Source of the DNA: Antarcticimicrobium sediminis
Lineage (GTDB): Bacteria; Pseudomonadota; Alphaproteobacteria; Rhodobacterales; Rhodobacteraceae
NCBI RefSeq assembly: GCF_004348975.1
Contig: NZ_SMFP01000011.1
Span: 1 to 64,000 of the forward strand
DNA length: 64,000 bases
Reading direction: 5' to 3'
Under the pieces are notes generated by a model that did not search any database, was not told where the DNA came from, and saw only the letters and a list, made by a program, of their open reading frames with translations. Shown here piece by piece: positions 35,061-43,204 of this stretch (positions within the stretch are counted from its first letter, which is position 1; the number at the start of each line of letters is the position of its first letter). Position numbers and translations under genes: made by a program.

Positions 35061-36713
35061 GTGTCCGCAAAAAAAACTCCTTCCAGCCGTCTGATTACCG
35101 AGCGGCCGCGCCAGCTGTTGCGCGCGGCCTCGATTTGGAGCGCGTTTTCGGGGGTGCTTTGGCCGGTGCAGGCGGCGCTGATCGCTTGGGTCATTCAGGG
35201 CTGGGCCGCAGGCGGAATTGGCGCGGCGGGATGGGCGGCTGCGGCGGGGTTCGCCCTGTTGGGCCTGCTGCGCGCGACGGCGGACCGGGTCGCCGGGCGG
35301 CGCGCTTTTGCGGCGGCGGATCTGGTTGTCGCGGCCGAGCGCAAGGTGCTGCTTGACCGCGAGAGCCTGCGCTCTGACCGGGCGGTATCCTCGGCCGATC
35401 TGGCGGCGCTTTTGTCGGAAAAGCTGGCGCTGCTGATGCCCTATGTGTCGCGCTATCGTCCGGCGATGGCGCGGGTGATGGTGCTGCCGCTGCTGTATCT
35501 GGCGCTCACCGCATCCCTGTCCTGGGCGGCGGCGCTGGTGCTGCTGCTGGCGGGCCCGCTGATCCCGGTGTTCATGGCGCTGGTGGGCATGGCGGCGAAA
35601 GAGGCCAGCGCCCGCCAGATGGTCGAGATCGGCGATATGAACACCTTGTTGATCGACCGGATCGCGGCGTTGCCCGATATTCGCATTCTGGACGCTACCG
35701 AGAAATCGCGCGCCGATTTCGCCGCCCTCGCCGAAGGGGTGCGGCGGCGCACCATGGTGGTGCTGCGGGTGGCATTCCTGTCCTCGACCTTGCTGGAGCT
35801 GTTTTCCGCCATCGGGGTGGCGATGGTGGCGGTCTATGTCGGCTTTTCGCTGTTGGGCGAGATCACCTTTGGCACCTATGGCGCGCCGCTCACTTTGGGC
35901 GAGGGGGTGTTTATCCTGCTGCTGGCGCCGGAATTCTTTCAGCCGCTGCGCGATCTGGCAGCCGCTTGGCATGACAAGGCCGCCGCCGAGGCCGTGGCCG
36001 AGGAGTTGGAGGCGCGCGCGTCGCGCGTCGCGGCGCAGGTTCTGGGCGCAGGCGCCCGGGTCGATCGGCTGGGCGGGCCGGCAACGCTGGAGATGACCGG
36101 GGTGCGCGTGCGGCGCGGTGGGCTGGTGCGGGCAATGCCCGACCTGTCGGTCGCTGCCGGCGAGAGTGTGGCGCTGCGCGGGCCGAGCGGGACCGGGAAA
36201 TCGACGCTGCTGGATCTTGCTGCCGGGCTGCTGCGCCCGGAGGCGGGGCAGATCACGGTGGCGGGGCGACCGCTGGACGATGACAGCGCCGATGGTTGGC
36301 GCGCGCGGCTCGCCTTTGTGCCGCAGTCGGTGCATGTGCCCGATGTGACCCTGCGCGACTTTCTCGACCCGCACGGCCAGGGCGCGGATCTGGCGGCGGC
36401 GCTGGACAAGGCGCGGGCGGGCTCGATCGTTGCGGCGCTGCCCGAGGGGCTGGACACACGGCTGGGCGAAACCGGCGCTGGCGTGTCGGGCGGCGAGGCG
36501 CGGCGGCTGTTGTTGGCGCGGGCGTTTCTGACCGGGGCCGATGTTATCTTGGCGGACGAGCCGACCGCCGATCTCGATACCGGGACGGCGGGCGAAATTA
36601 TCGCGGCACTGGTCGCGCTGGCGGAGGCGGGGCGCACGGTGATCGTGGCCACCCATGACATGCGACTGGCGGCGGCGATGGGCCGGGTGATCGAGCTGGA
36701 GGGCGCGGCATGA
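35061..36713 (+). CDS. cydD: Thiol reductant ABC exporter, CydD subunit
   Basis: This is half of the heterodimeric CydDC exporter, which moves cysteine and glutathione to the periplasm and is needed for assembly of cytochrome bd. It has 550 residues: an N-terminal six-helix membrane domain (about 1-310), then an ABC ATPase domain with Walker A GPSGTGKST near residue 375, signature VSGGEARR and Walker B VILADEPTADL. The start is GTG at 35061 with a weak ribosome site. It overlaps cydC by four bases (ATGA) and precedes cydABX. Confidence 0.95.
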   Translation: MSAKKTPSSRLITERPRQLLRAASIWSAFSGVLWPVQAALIAWVIQGWAAGGIGAAGWAAAAGFALLGLLRATADRVAGRRAFAAADLVVAAERKVLLDRESLRSDRAVSSADLAALLSEKLALLMPYVSRYRPAMARVMVLPLLYLALTASLSWAAALVLLLAGPLIPVFMALVGMAAKEASARQMVEIGDMNTLLIDRIAALPDIRILDATEKSRADFAALAEGVRRRTMVVLRVAFLSSTLLELFSAIGVAMVAVYVGFSLLGEITFGTYGAPLTLGEGVFILLLAPEFFQPLRDLAAAWHDKAAAEAVAEELEARASRVAAQVLGAGARVDRLGGPATLEMTGVRVRRGGLVRAMPDLSVAAGESVALRGPSGTGKSTLLDLAAGLLRPEAGQITVAGRPLDDDSADGWRARLAFVPQSVHVPDVTLRDFLDPHGQGADLAAALDKARAGSIVAALPEGLDTRLGETGAGVSGGEARRLLLARAFLTGADVILADEPTADLDTGTAGEIIAALVALAEAGRTVIVATHDMRLAAAMGRVIELEGAA

Positions 36714-38386
36714 GGGCGATTTGGCAGATCTTTCGGCTGCTCTGGGCGGCGGATCCGCACGCGATGTGGCGCGGCGCGGCGTTGAGCGTGGTGGTCCTGA
36801 TCATGGGCGCGGCGCTGTTGGGGCTGTCGGGGTGGTTCATCACTGCGACGGGGCTGGCGGGCGTCGCCGGGATCGGCATCGCCTTTGACGTGTTCCGCCC
36901 CTCGGCGGGGGTACGGTTTCTGGCGCTGGGCCGGGCGGGCGCGCGCTATGGCGAGCGGGTGTTGACCCATGACGCCACCCTGCGGGCGCTGGCGGCCTTG
37001 CGGATCACCCTGATGCGGCGGCTGGAGATCTGGCCGATCGAGGCGCTGCGGCAGCTGCGCGGTGGTGCCGCGCTGACGCGGATTACGGCAGATGTGGATG
37101 CGCTGGACGGTGTTGCGCTGCGTCTGGCGCTGCCGGTGGCGGCGGCGCTGGTCACCCATGTGGTGGCTTTCGCGATGCTGTTCTGGTTGGTGACGCCCGC
37201 GGTCGCGGTGGCGATTGCGCTGGGCTATCTGCTGGGCGGGTCGCTGATTCTGCTGCGGGTGGCGTTGCGCACCTTTGCCCCCTCGACCGAGGCCGAGGCG
37301 GCGATGCAGGCGTTGCGGCGCCGCGCCATCGACCTGTTTCGCGGCCAGCGCGAGGCGATCCTGCAGGGGCTGTTGCCCACGTGGCGCGCCCGGATCGAGG
37401 CCGAGGATTCCCGCACCCGCGCCGCGCAAGACCGACTGGACCGGATCGACACCGGTGCCGGGCTGGTGCTGTCGGCGGTGGTGGCGCTGGTCACTGCGCT
37501 GGTGCTGGGCCTGTCGGGTGGGTTGATCGCGGCCGGGCGAATCGACCCGGCGCAGGCAGCAATCGGGGTTTTCGTCGCGCTGGCGCTGGCCGAAACCATC
37601 CTGCCGCTGCGCCGGGGTCTGGCCGAGATCGGGCGCATGCGCGATGCTGCCGAACGGGTTCTGGCACCGCCGCCGGCGGGGGCGCGACCGTTGCCCGCCG
37701 TGGGCCCGGCACCGCAGTCGGACCGGGCCGCCGGGCTGGAGGTTTGCGATCTGTCGCTGACCCGTCCGGGGCGGGATGTGGCGCTGCTCAGCGGGGTAAG
37801 TTTTGCCGTCGCACCGGGCCAGATGCTGGCCATCAGCGGCGCCAGCGGCACCGGAAAAAGCACGCTTTTGGATGCCTTGGCCGGGATTGCGCCGCTGCGC
37901 GCCGGATCGGCGCGCCTGCTTGGCGTGCCGCTGGGGGAATGGCCCGAACCCGCGCTGCGCCAACATCTGACCCTGTTGCCGCAGCGCACGGCGTTGTTGG
38001 GCGGCACCATCCTGGAAAATCTGGAGATCGCCAGGCCAGGTCTGACCGAGGATGAGGCCCAGGAGGTGCTGCGCGCCGTGGCGCTGGATGGCGTGATCGC
38101 AGAGCGCGGCGGGCTGGAGGCCCGTCTGGACGAGGGCGGCGCCGGGCTTTCGGGGGGCGAATCGCGTCGGCTGGCGTTGGCACGGGCACTGTTGCGCCGA
38201 CCGGACATCCTGTTGCTGGACGAACCGACCGAGGGGCTGGACGCCGAAACCGCGCGACGTGTGGTCGCTGGCATCCGGGCCTATCTGCCGACGGCCGCGA
38301 TCGTCGCGGCGACTCACCGCGAGGCCGAGAAAGACATAGCCGATATGCATCTGGATCTTAAGGATTTCGTTCAGAATCAACAGTAG
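36710..38386 (+). CDS. cydC: Thiol reductant ABC exporter, CydC subunit
   Basis: This is the partner half-transporter of CydD. It has 558 residues with an N-terminal membrane domain starting at GAALLGLSGWFITATGLAG, and a C-terminal ATPase with Walker A SGASGTGKST, signature LSGGESRR and Walker B ILLLDEPTEGLD. Gene order cydD-cydC-cydA-cydB-cydX keeps the exporter with the oxidase it matures. An FNR-type box begins three bases after the cydC stop, so cydABX can have its own promoter. Confidence 0.95.
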   Translation: MRAIWQIFRLLWAADPHAMWRGAALSVVVLIMGAALLGLSGWFITATGLAGVAGIGIAFDVFRPSAGVRFLALGRAGARYGERVLTHDATLRALAALRITLMRRLEIWPIEALRQLRGGAALTRITADVDALDGVALRLALPVAAALVTHVVAFAMLFWLVTPAVAVAIALGYLLGGSLILLRVALRTFAPSTEAEAAMQALRRRAIDLFRGQREAILQGLLPTWRARIEAEDSRTRAAQDRLDRIDTGAGLVLSAVVALVTALVLGLSGGLIAAGRIDPAQAAIGVFVALALAETILPLRRGLAEIGRMRDAAERVLAPPPAGARPLPAVGPAPQSDRAAGLEVCDLSLTRPGRDVALLSGVSFAVAPGQMLAISGASGTGKSTLLDALAGIAPLRAGSARLLGVPLGEWPEPALRQHLTLLPQRTALLGGTILENLEIARPGLTEDEAQEVLRAVALDGVIAERGGLEARLDEGGAGLSGGESRRLALARALLRRPDILLLDEPTEGLDAETARRVVAGIRAYLPTAAIVAATHREAEKDIADMHLDLKDFVQNQQ

Positions 38387-38388
38387 CC

Positions 38389-38402
38389 TTGACGCAGATC
38401 AA
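38389..38402 (+). promoter_or_regulatory. FNR/FnrL box upstream of cydA
   Basis: TTGACGCAGATCAA matches the FNR consensus TTGAT-N4-ATCAA at nine of ten specified bases. It lies 117-130 bases before the cydA ATG, suitable for activation of cydABX under low oxygen by the alphaproteobacterial FnrL. Confidence 0.75.
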
Positions 38403-38454
38403 GTATCTGTGAGGCCCGTCGGGTGTAGCAAGATCGGAATGATGTATTTTTCAA

Positions 38455-38492
38455 GCAGGTATTGGCGACATGATTGAGTCGCCAATACCTGC
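38455..38492. promoter_or_regulatory. Perfect 15-bp inverted repeat in the cydA leader
   Basis: GCAGGTATTGGCGAC (38455-38469) and its exact complement (38478-38492) flank an 8-nt spacer and end 11 bases before the GAGGAG ribosome site of cydA. No U-tract follows, so it is not a normal terminator. It could be an operator for a dimeric repressor or a stable 5'-UTR hairpin. Confidence 0.65.
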
Positions 38493-38518
38493 GAACCCAA
38501 ACCGAGGAGATGCGCATC

Positions 38519-40132
38519 ATGGAGATTGATGTCGTCGAGCTGTCACGCCTCCAATTCGCGATGACAGCCATGTATCACTTCCTCTTTGTGCCGTTGACGT
38601 TGGGCCTGTCGGTGCTCGTCGCGATCATGGAGACGGTCTATGTGATGACCAACCGCCCGGTGTGGCGCCAGATGACGAAATTCTGGGGCACGTTGTTCGG
38701 GATCAACTTTGTGCTCGGCGTTGCCACGGGCATCACGATGGAATTCCAGTTCGGCATGAACTGGTCCTACTACAGCCACTATGTCGGTGACATCTTCGGC
38801 GCGCCGCTGGCGATCGAAGGGCTGATGGCCTTCTTCCTCGAAGCGACCTTTGTCGGGCTGTTCTTCTTCGGCTGGGACAAGCTGAGCAAGCGGGCGCATA
38901 TGGTCGTGACCTGGATGGTCGCGATCGGGTCGAACTTTTCGGCGCTGTGGATCCTGATCGCGAATGGCTGGATGCAAAACCCGGTCGGCTCGCAGTTCAA
39001 TCCCGACAGTATGCGGATGGAGATGACCTCGTTCTTTGAGGTGATGTTCAACGAGGTGGCGCAGGCCAAATTCGTACACACGGTATCCGCCGGTTACGTG
39101 ACGGCGGCAGTCTTTGTTCTGGGGGTTTCGGCTTGGTACCTGCTGAAGGGGCGCCATGTCGAACTGGCCCGCAGGTCGATCGCGGTTGCCGCAACCTTTG
39201 GCTTGGCGTCCGCGCTGTCGGTCGTGGTGCTGGGGGATGAATCCGGCTATTCGGCCAGTCACACCCAGAAAATGAAACTCGCCGCGATCGAGGGCATGTG
39301 GGAAACCCATGATGCGCCTGCGTCCTTTACCTTGGTCGGCTTCCCCGACAAGGAAGCGCGCGAGACCCATTACGCGCTGGAAATTCCATGGGTGATGGGG
39401 CTGATCGGGACACGGTCGCTGACCCAGCAGATCCCCGGCATCAACGATCTGGTCGATCAGGCCGAGGAAAAGATCCGCAACGGTCTTATCGCCTATGATG
39501 CGCTGATGACGATCCGGACCGAACGCGCAAGCACACCCGATGAGGTGCGCGCGACCTTCGAGGCCCATTCCGAGGATCTGGGGTTTGCCCTGCTGCTGAA
39601 ACGCTATGTGGATGACCCGCGCACCGCGACGGAAGAGCAGATCAAGACCGCTGCCGCCGATACCATCCCCGGTGTGGCCTCCTTGTTCTGGGCGTTCCGC
39701 CTGATGGTCGGGCTTGGCTTCAGCTTCATCGCGGTGATGGCCTATTTTGCCTTCATGGCCAGCTTCCGTGGCATGCGGTTCCCGCGTTGGGCGCTGTGGC
39801 TGGGTGTGATCATCATCCCGACGCCTTGGCTCGCAGCAGAACTGGGCTGGTTCGTGGCAGAATTTGGTCGCCAACCCTGGACGGTTGACGGGGTGTTGCC
39901 CACCGCGCTTTCGGTAAGCCACCTGAGCGTTGCCGATCTTCTGATCACGCTTGCGGGCTTTGTCACCCTCTACACCGTTCTCTTCATCATCGAGATGGGG
40001 CTGATGCTGAAATATATCCGCAAAGGGCCTTACGAGGATGTCGAGGAAACAGAAACCTGGATGGCGCGTCATGAAGACCGGTTGCGCGCCAATGACGACA
40101 AGGGCCCGTTTGCGCCCGAGCCAGCGGAGTAA
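38519..40132 (+). CDS. cydA: Cytochrome bd-type ubiquinol oxidase, subunit I
   Basis: This is the haem-bearing subunit of a high-affinity terminal oxidase that reduces oxygen with quinol electrons. It has 537 residues with multiple membrane helices. The conserved N-terminal haem b595 ligand is His20 (AMYHFLFVPLT). The quinol Q-loop region lies after about residue 250, followed by the GWxxxExGRQPW motif (GWFVAEFGRQPW) typical of this subunit. ATG 38519 is used because GAGGAG lies ten bases upstream. It is five bases before cydB. Confidence 0.97.
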   Translation: MEIDVVELSRLQFAMTAMYHFLFVPLTLGLSVLVAIMETVYVMTNRPVWRQMTKFWGTLFGINFVLGVATGITMEFQFGMNWSYYSHYVGDIFGAPLAIEGLMAFFLEATFVGLFFFGWDKLSKRAHMVVTWMVAIGSNFSALWILIANGWMQNPVGSQFNPDSMRMEMTSFFEVMFNEVAQAKFVHTVSAGYVTAAVFVLGVSAWYLLKGRHVELARRSIAVAATFGLASALSVVVLGDESGYSASHTQKMKLAAIEGMWETHDAPASFTLVGFPDKEARETHYALEIPWVMGLIGTRSLTQQIPGINDLVDQAEEKIRNGLIAYDALMTIRTERASTPDEVRATFEAHSEDLGFALLLKRYVDDPRTATEEQIKTAAADTIPGVASLFWAFRLMVGLGFSFIAVMAYFAFMASFRGMRFPRWALWLGVIIIPTPWLAAELGWFVAEFGRQPWTVDGVLPTALSVSHLSVADLLITLAGFVTLYTVLFIIEMGLMLKYIRKGPYEDVEETETWMARHEDRLRANDDKGPFAPEPAE

Positions 40133-40137
40133 AAGCG

Positions 40138-41295
40138 ATGATCCTGTTTGAATTGATCGACTTCGATATCCTTCGCGTCATGTGGTGGGTGCTGCTAGGC
40201 GTCCTGTTGATCGGATTTGCCGTGACCGACGGGTTTGACATGGGGGTCGGCGCATTGCTGCCCTTCGTGGGCAAGACCGACGTGGAACGCCGGATGGTGC
40301 TCAACACCGTCGGGCCGGTCTGGGAAGGCAACCAAGTGTGGTTCATCCTGGGCGGCGGCGCCATCTTTGCCGCTTGGCCCCCGCTTTATGCGGTCAGCTT
40401 CTCGGGCTTTTACCTGGCGATGTTTGCCGTTCTGGCGGCGCTGATCCTGCGGCCGGTTGGCTTTACCTACCGCTCCAAGCGCGACAGCCAAAGCTGGCGC
40501 AATGGCTGGGACTGGGCGTTGTTCGTGGGCGGCGCGGCACCGGCGCTGTTGTTCGGCGTGGCCGTTGGCAACGTTCTGCTGGGTGTGCCGTTTTACCTGA
40601 CCGAGGATCTGATGCCGATGTATGACGGCAACTTCTTCATGAAGTTCATCGGTTTGCTGCGGCCCTTCGCGATCGTGTCGGGGGTGGTGTCGCTGTCGAT
40701 GCTGCTGATGCACGGCGCGGCCTGGCTGACGCTGAAGACGGAAGGGCCGGTCCAGATGCGGGCACGCACCATCGGCACCTATGCCGGGATCGTGGCGGCG
40801 CTCGCCTATGCGCTGGCCGGTGTCTGGCTTGCCTTTGGCGTGGACGGGTTCCGGATCGTCAGCGATGTGGCGGCCAATGGTCCGTCCAACCCGCTGTATT
40901 CCGAGGTGGCGCGCGGTGGCTCGTGGATTGAAGCCTATAGCATCCGTCCCTGGATCGTGATCGCCCCGATCATGGGCTTTGTCGGTATCGCGATGGCGGT
41001 GCTGGGTCTGCGCGCCGGGCGCGAGGTTTCGACGCTGCTGTGGTCCAAACTGGCGATCACCGGTATCATTTCCAGCGTCGGTTTGACCATGTTCCCGTTC
41101 ATCCTGCCCTCGATCGTTGATCCCAACAGTTCGCTGACCGTCTGGGACAGCTCGTCCTCGCATCAGACGCTGTTCGTGATGCTGGTGGCGGCGGTGATCT
41201 TTGTGCCGCTGATCCTGGCCTATACCGCATGGGTGTACAAAGTGCTGTGGGGCAAGGTGACAGAAGACGACGTCACCAGCGGCCATAGCTATTAA
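40138..41295 (+). CDS. cydB: Cytochrome bd-type ubiquinol oxidase, subunit II
   Basis: This is the second integral subunit of the bd oxidase, with 385 residues and eight to nine helices. It has the family start (WWVLLGVLLIGFAVTDGFDMGVG) and the GPVWEGNQVWFILGGGAIFAAWP block near residue 60. It lies between cydA and the small cydX gene, with 5-bp and 15-bp gaps, in one operon. Confidence 0.97.
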   Translation: MILFELIDFDILRVMWWVLLGVLLIGFAVTDGFDMGVGALLPFVGKTDVERRMVLNTVGPVWEGNQVWFILGGGAIFAAWPPLYAVSFSGFYLAMFAVLAALILRPVGFTYRSKRDSQSWRNGWDWALFVGGAAPALLFGVAVGNVLLGVPFYLTEDLMPMYDGNFFMKFIGLLRPFAIVSGVVSLSMLLMHGAAWLTLKTEGPVQMRARTIGTYAGIVAALAYALAGVWLAFGVDGFRIVSDVAANGPSNPLYSEVARGGSWIEAYSIRPWIVIAPIMGFVGIAMAVLGLRAGREVSTLLWSKLAITGIISSVGLTMFPFILPSIVDPNSSLTVWDSSSSHQTLFVMLVAAVIFVPLILAYTAWVYKVLWGKVTEDDVTSGHSY

Positions 41296-41310
41296 GGAAG
41301 GAAGACAACG

Positions 41311-41430
41311 ATGTGGTATTTTGCTTGGCTGCTTGGCCTTCCCTTGGCTGCGATGGTCGCTGTGTTGAACGCGATGTGGCTTGAAATGCGCGAAGATGCG
41401 CGGCTGACCGAAGAGGACGGCAAGAGCTAA
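41311..41430 (+). CDS. cydX: Cytochrome bd accessory small subunit CydX
   Basis: This 39-residue single-helix protein starts MWYFAWLLGLPLA, the hallmark of CydX/YbgT, and has a charged C-terminal tail. It stabilises the haem groups of the CydAB complex. The ATG is 15 bases after the cydB stop, with AAGGAAGG upstream. It is followed by a strong terminator that ends the cyd operon. Confidence 0.93.
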   Translation: MWYFAWLLGLPLAAMVAVLNAMWLEMREDARLTEEDGKS

Positions 41431-41468
41431 TCTCTCCCGAGAACGTCCCCGGGAGGGGGCAGACCGGG

Positions 41469-41500
41469 ACGGGCGCCTTTCGGGGCGCCCGTTTCCGTTT
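41469..41500 (+). terminator. Rho-independent terminator of the cyd operon
   Basis: ACGGGCGCC (41469-41477) and GGCGCCCGT (41484-41492) form a perfect 9-bp stem with a 6-nt loop, followed by TTCCGTTT. Confidence 0.85.
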
Positions 41501-41550
41501 GGGGGAGGGCGATCATATCGCACATAAAAATACATCCTGAATACAGGTTA

Positions 41551-41564
41551 TTGATCTGCGTCAA
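41551..41564 (+). promoter_or_regulatory. Second FNR/FnrL box
   Basis: TTGATCTGCGTCAA is the exact reverse complement of the box at 38389-38402. It lies 58 bases before a 33-codon ORF and about 206 bases before the DsrE-like gene, so it may drive oxygen-responsive expression there. Confidence 0.65.
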
Positions 41565-41621
41565 ATCCCGGCATCCCGTCGCATGCGATAAACGCAATGT
41601 GAATTGCAGGGCACGGACCAT

Positions 41622-41723
41622 ATGATCACCCAGACCAGTTTTCCCAATTGCCACCGCCGTTTCCTTGGAGGCGTTGCGCTGGGCGACGTGGCCGTTGTGC
41701 CCAAGGGCAAGACAGCGCCCTGA
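41622..41723 (+). other. 33-codon ORF resembling a degenerate twin-arginine signal
   Basis: ATG 41622 to TGA 41723 encodes a peptide whose middle reads CHRRFLGGVALG, like an RRxFLGG Tat signal followed by a short hydrophobic run that ends in a charged tail and a stop. No ribosome site is clear. It could be the relic of an exported, FNR-controlled redox enzyme gene, or a chance ORF. Function is unknown. Confidence 0.3.
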
Positions 41724-41769
41724 AGCCCCGCGCGTTAATTCAAACCAATCCTGACAAATGGAGTTCCAG

Positions 41770-42210
41770 ATGAAGCGCCTTTTGACTGCCGCCGCCCTGG
41801 CCGCACCCGTCCTGACCACCGCCCCGGCCCATGCCGAGGCTCCCGAAACGCTGGTAACCGTGCTGACCGCGCCCGAGGCGCAGACGCAGCTGATGGCGAT
41901 GGTGCTGGCCATGCAGGCGGCGCAGCAGGGGGTGACCCCGCATATCATGCTCTGCGGTCCGGCGGGGGATCTGGCGCTCAAGGATGCGCCGGCAAGCGCC
42001 ACCGCAGGCCAGCCGCCCAAGAACATGAGCCCGCAGGGCTTGATGCAGATGATCATGAAGCAGCCCGGTGCCAAGGTCGAGGTTTGCGCGATCTACTTGC
42101 CGGGCAGGGGGGCTGACATGTCGGTCCTGCTGGACGGCGTCGGCGTTGCCAAACCGGGCGAGATGGCAGCCGCCATCATCGACGAAAACGCCCGTGTGAT
42201 AAGCTACTGA
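41770..42210 (+). CDS. Predicted periplasmic DsrE-like protein
   Basis: This 146-residue protein has a signal peptide (about 1-23, ending AHA). The rest resembles the DsrE/DsrF sulfur-relay fold (VTVLTAPEAQTQLMAMVLAMQAAQQG, then VxxxLCGPAGDLAL and VEVCAIYLPGRG), with single cysteines in each of the last two segments. DsrE-family proteins handle sulfur or act as peroxiredoxin-like subunits; the exported form here has no assigned function. ATG 41770 has GGAG six bases upstream. A strong terminator follows, so it is monocistronic, downstream of an FNR box. Confidence 0.75.
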   Translation: MKRLLTAAALAAPVLTTAPAHAEAPETLVTVLTAPEAQTQLMAMVLAMQAAQQGVTPHIMLCGPAGDLALKDAPASATAGQPPKNMSPQGLMQMIMKQPGAKVEVCAIYLPGRGADMSVLLDGVGVAKPGEMAAAIIDENARVISY

Positions 42211-42236
42211 CACCGGCGCGCCGTGTCTGTGCGACC

Positions 42237-42270
42237 AGCCGTCGTGACCTTATGGTCGCGGCGGCTTTTT
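42237..42270 (+). terminator. Rho-independent terminator of the DsrE-like gene
   Basis: AGCCGTCGTGACC (42237-42249) pairs with 42254-42266 over 13 positions (two G-U) around a TTAT loop, followed by TTTT. Confidence 0.88.
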
Positions 42271-42305
42271 CATGTTTCGTAATATGTGATCAGAATCCCC
42301 CGTGA

Positions 42306-42914
42306 TCAGATCAGCGCGGCCAGCCCCATATCGGCCAGTTGCCGCGCCACCTGGGCGGTGAACCCCTGTGGCTCGTCCGGGCGCGGCGAATACCAGAACA
42401 CCGGTGCGTTCAGCAGGATCAGCACGCTGTGCAGGGTCACAGACAGGTTCTGACAGCGAAACTCTCCGCTTTGCATCCCGGCGTGGATCACGCTGCGGAA
42501 CAGATCCTCATAGCCGCGTTTTGCGTCCCGGATACGGGCTTCCATCGCGCGGTCGGATTCGGTGGCGGATTTGCCCTCCAGCCCGGTGTAATGTTGCAGA
42601 ACGACCTTGTGATAGGGCAGGGTTTCAAACACGGCGGCGATATGGGTCAGCGCCATATTGTGAAAGTTCTGGCTTGGCGACAGGTTGTCATCCATCACCG
42701 GCGCAACCGCCCGGCGGGTGAATTCCGGTGCCTGCAGTCGCACCGCGCCCAGAAGCGCGCCGCGCGAGGCGAAATGGTGGTAAATCCGCCCCTTCGTCGA
42801 CCCCAGACTGTGCGCGATATCATCCACCGATGCCGCGTTCACCCCCAGCTTCATGAAGCATTTGGCGGCGGCATCCAGAATTTCGTGGTGAGAGTCTGAG
42901 ATCTGTTCTGACAT
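42306..42914 (-). CDS. TetR/AcrR family transcriptional regulator (divergent from the ABC importer operon)
   Basis: This 202-residue regulator starts MSEQISDSHHEIL at 42914. The frame is open further to 43103, but the extra residues are Pro/Arg-rich and not family-like. The helix-turn-helix is at about residues 10-55 (KLGVNAASVDDIAHSLGSTKGRIYHHF). The C-terminal domain is of the kind found in regulators of acyl-CoA or aromatic degradation. It is divergent from the livH-like operon, with a palindrome over the probable promoter, so it likely represses that operon until a CoA ester or acid is present. This last point is inference. Confidence 0.88.
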   Translation of the reverse strand: MSEQISDSHHEILDAAAKCFMKLGVNAASVDDIAHSLGSTKGRIYHHFASRGALLGAVRLQAPEFTRRAVAPVMDDNLSPSQNFHNMALTHIAAVFETLPYHKVVLQHYTGLEGKSATESDRAMEARIRDAKRGYEDLFRSVIHAGMQSGEFRCQNLSVTLHSVLILLNAPVFWYSPRPDEPQGFTAQVARQLADMGLAALI

Positions 42915-43061
42915 TGGTGGCCGGGTGTTGTGGCGTGAGGGACGAGGGTCTGGCAGCGCCTCCGCAGGCGGGGACCAAGGGGGCCACCTGCCACGAGGCG
43001 GCCAAAAGGTTTCTTCTTGCTCTGTGGTGGCTCGAAAAGAAATATTAATGCGTTTCAGTGA

Positions 43062-43093
43062 TTGACAAGACAGGTACATACCGCGTGGTATGT
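43062..43093 (+). promoter_or_regulatory. Promoter/operator of the ABC importer operon
   Basis: A TTGACA -35-like hexamer (43062-43067) is followed by ACATACC-GCGT-GGTATGT (43076-43093), a perfect 7-bp inverted repeat with a 4-nt spacer. The palindrome covers where the -10 would lie (TATGTT at 43089 is a possible -10 but at 21-bp spacing), as expected for a repressor operator. The adjacent TetR protein is the obvious candidate. Confidence 0.55.
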
Positions 43094-43204
43094 TAGAAAG
43101 CAATAAAGCTGGCTTCGTGTGAGGACGCGAACCGGCGGTGCGAGACCGGGGGAGGATGAGGCCGGTTCGCGTCGTGACGCCATAATGGCGAGGGGGAGGA
43201 AAAT

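Noticed and set aside
34971..38380. Two long minus-strand frames (561 and 813 codons) opposite cydD and cydC
   Set aside because: They are rich in Arg, Gln and His, typical shadows of GC-rich genes, and lack start signals.
42915..43103. Longer start for the TetR gene at 43103
   Set aside because: It would read through the operator and promoter palindrome and give a Pro/Trp/Arg-rich leader unlike any TetR protein.
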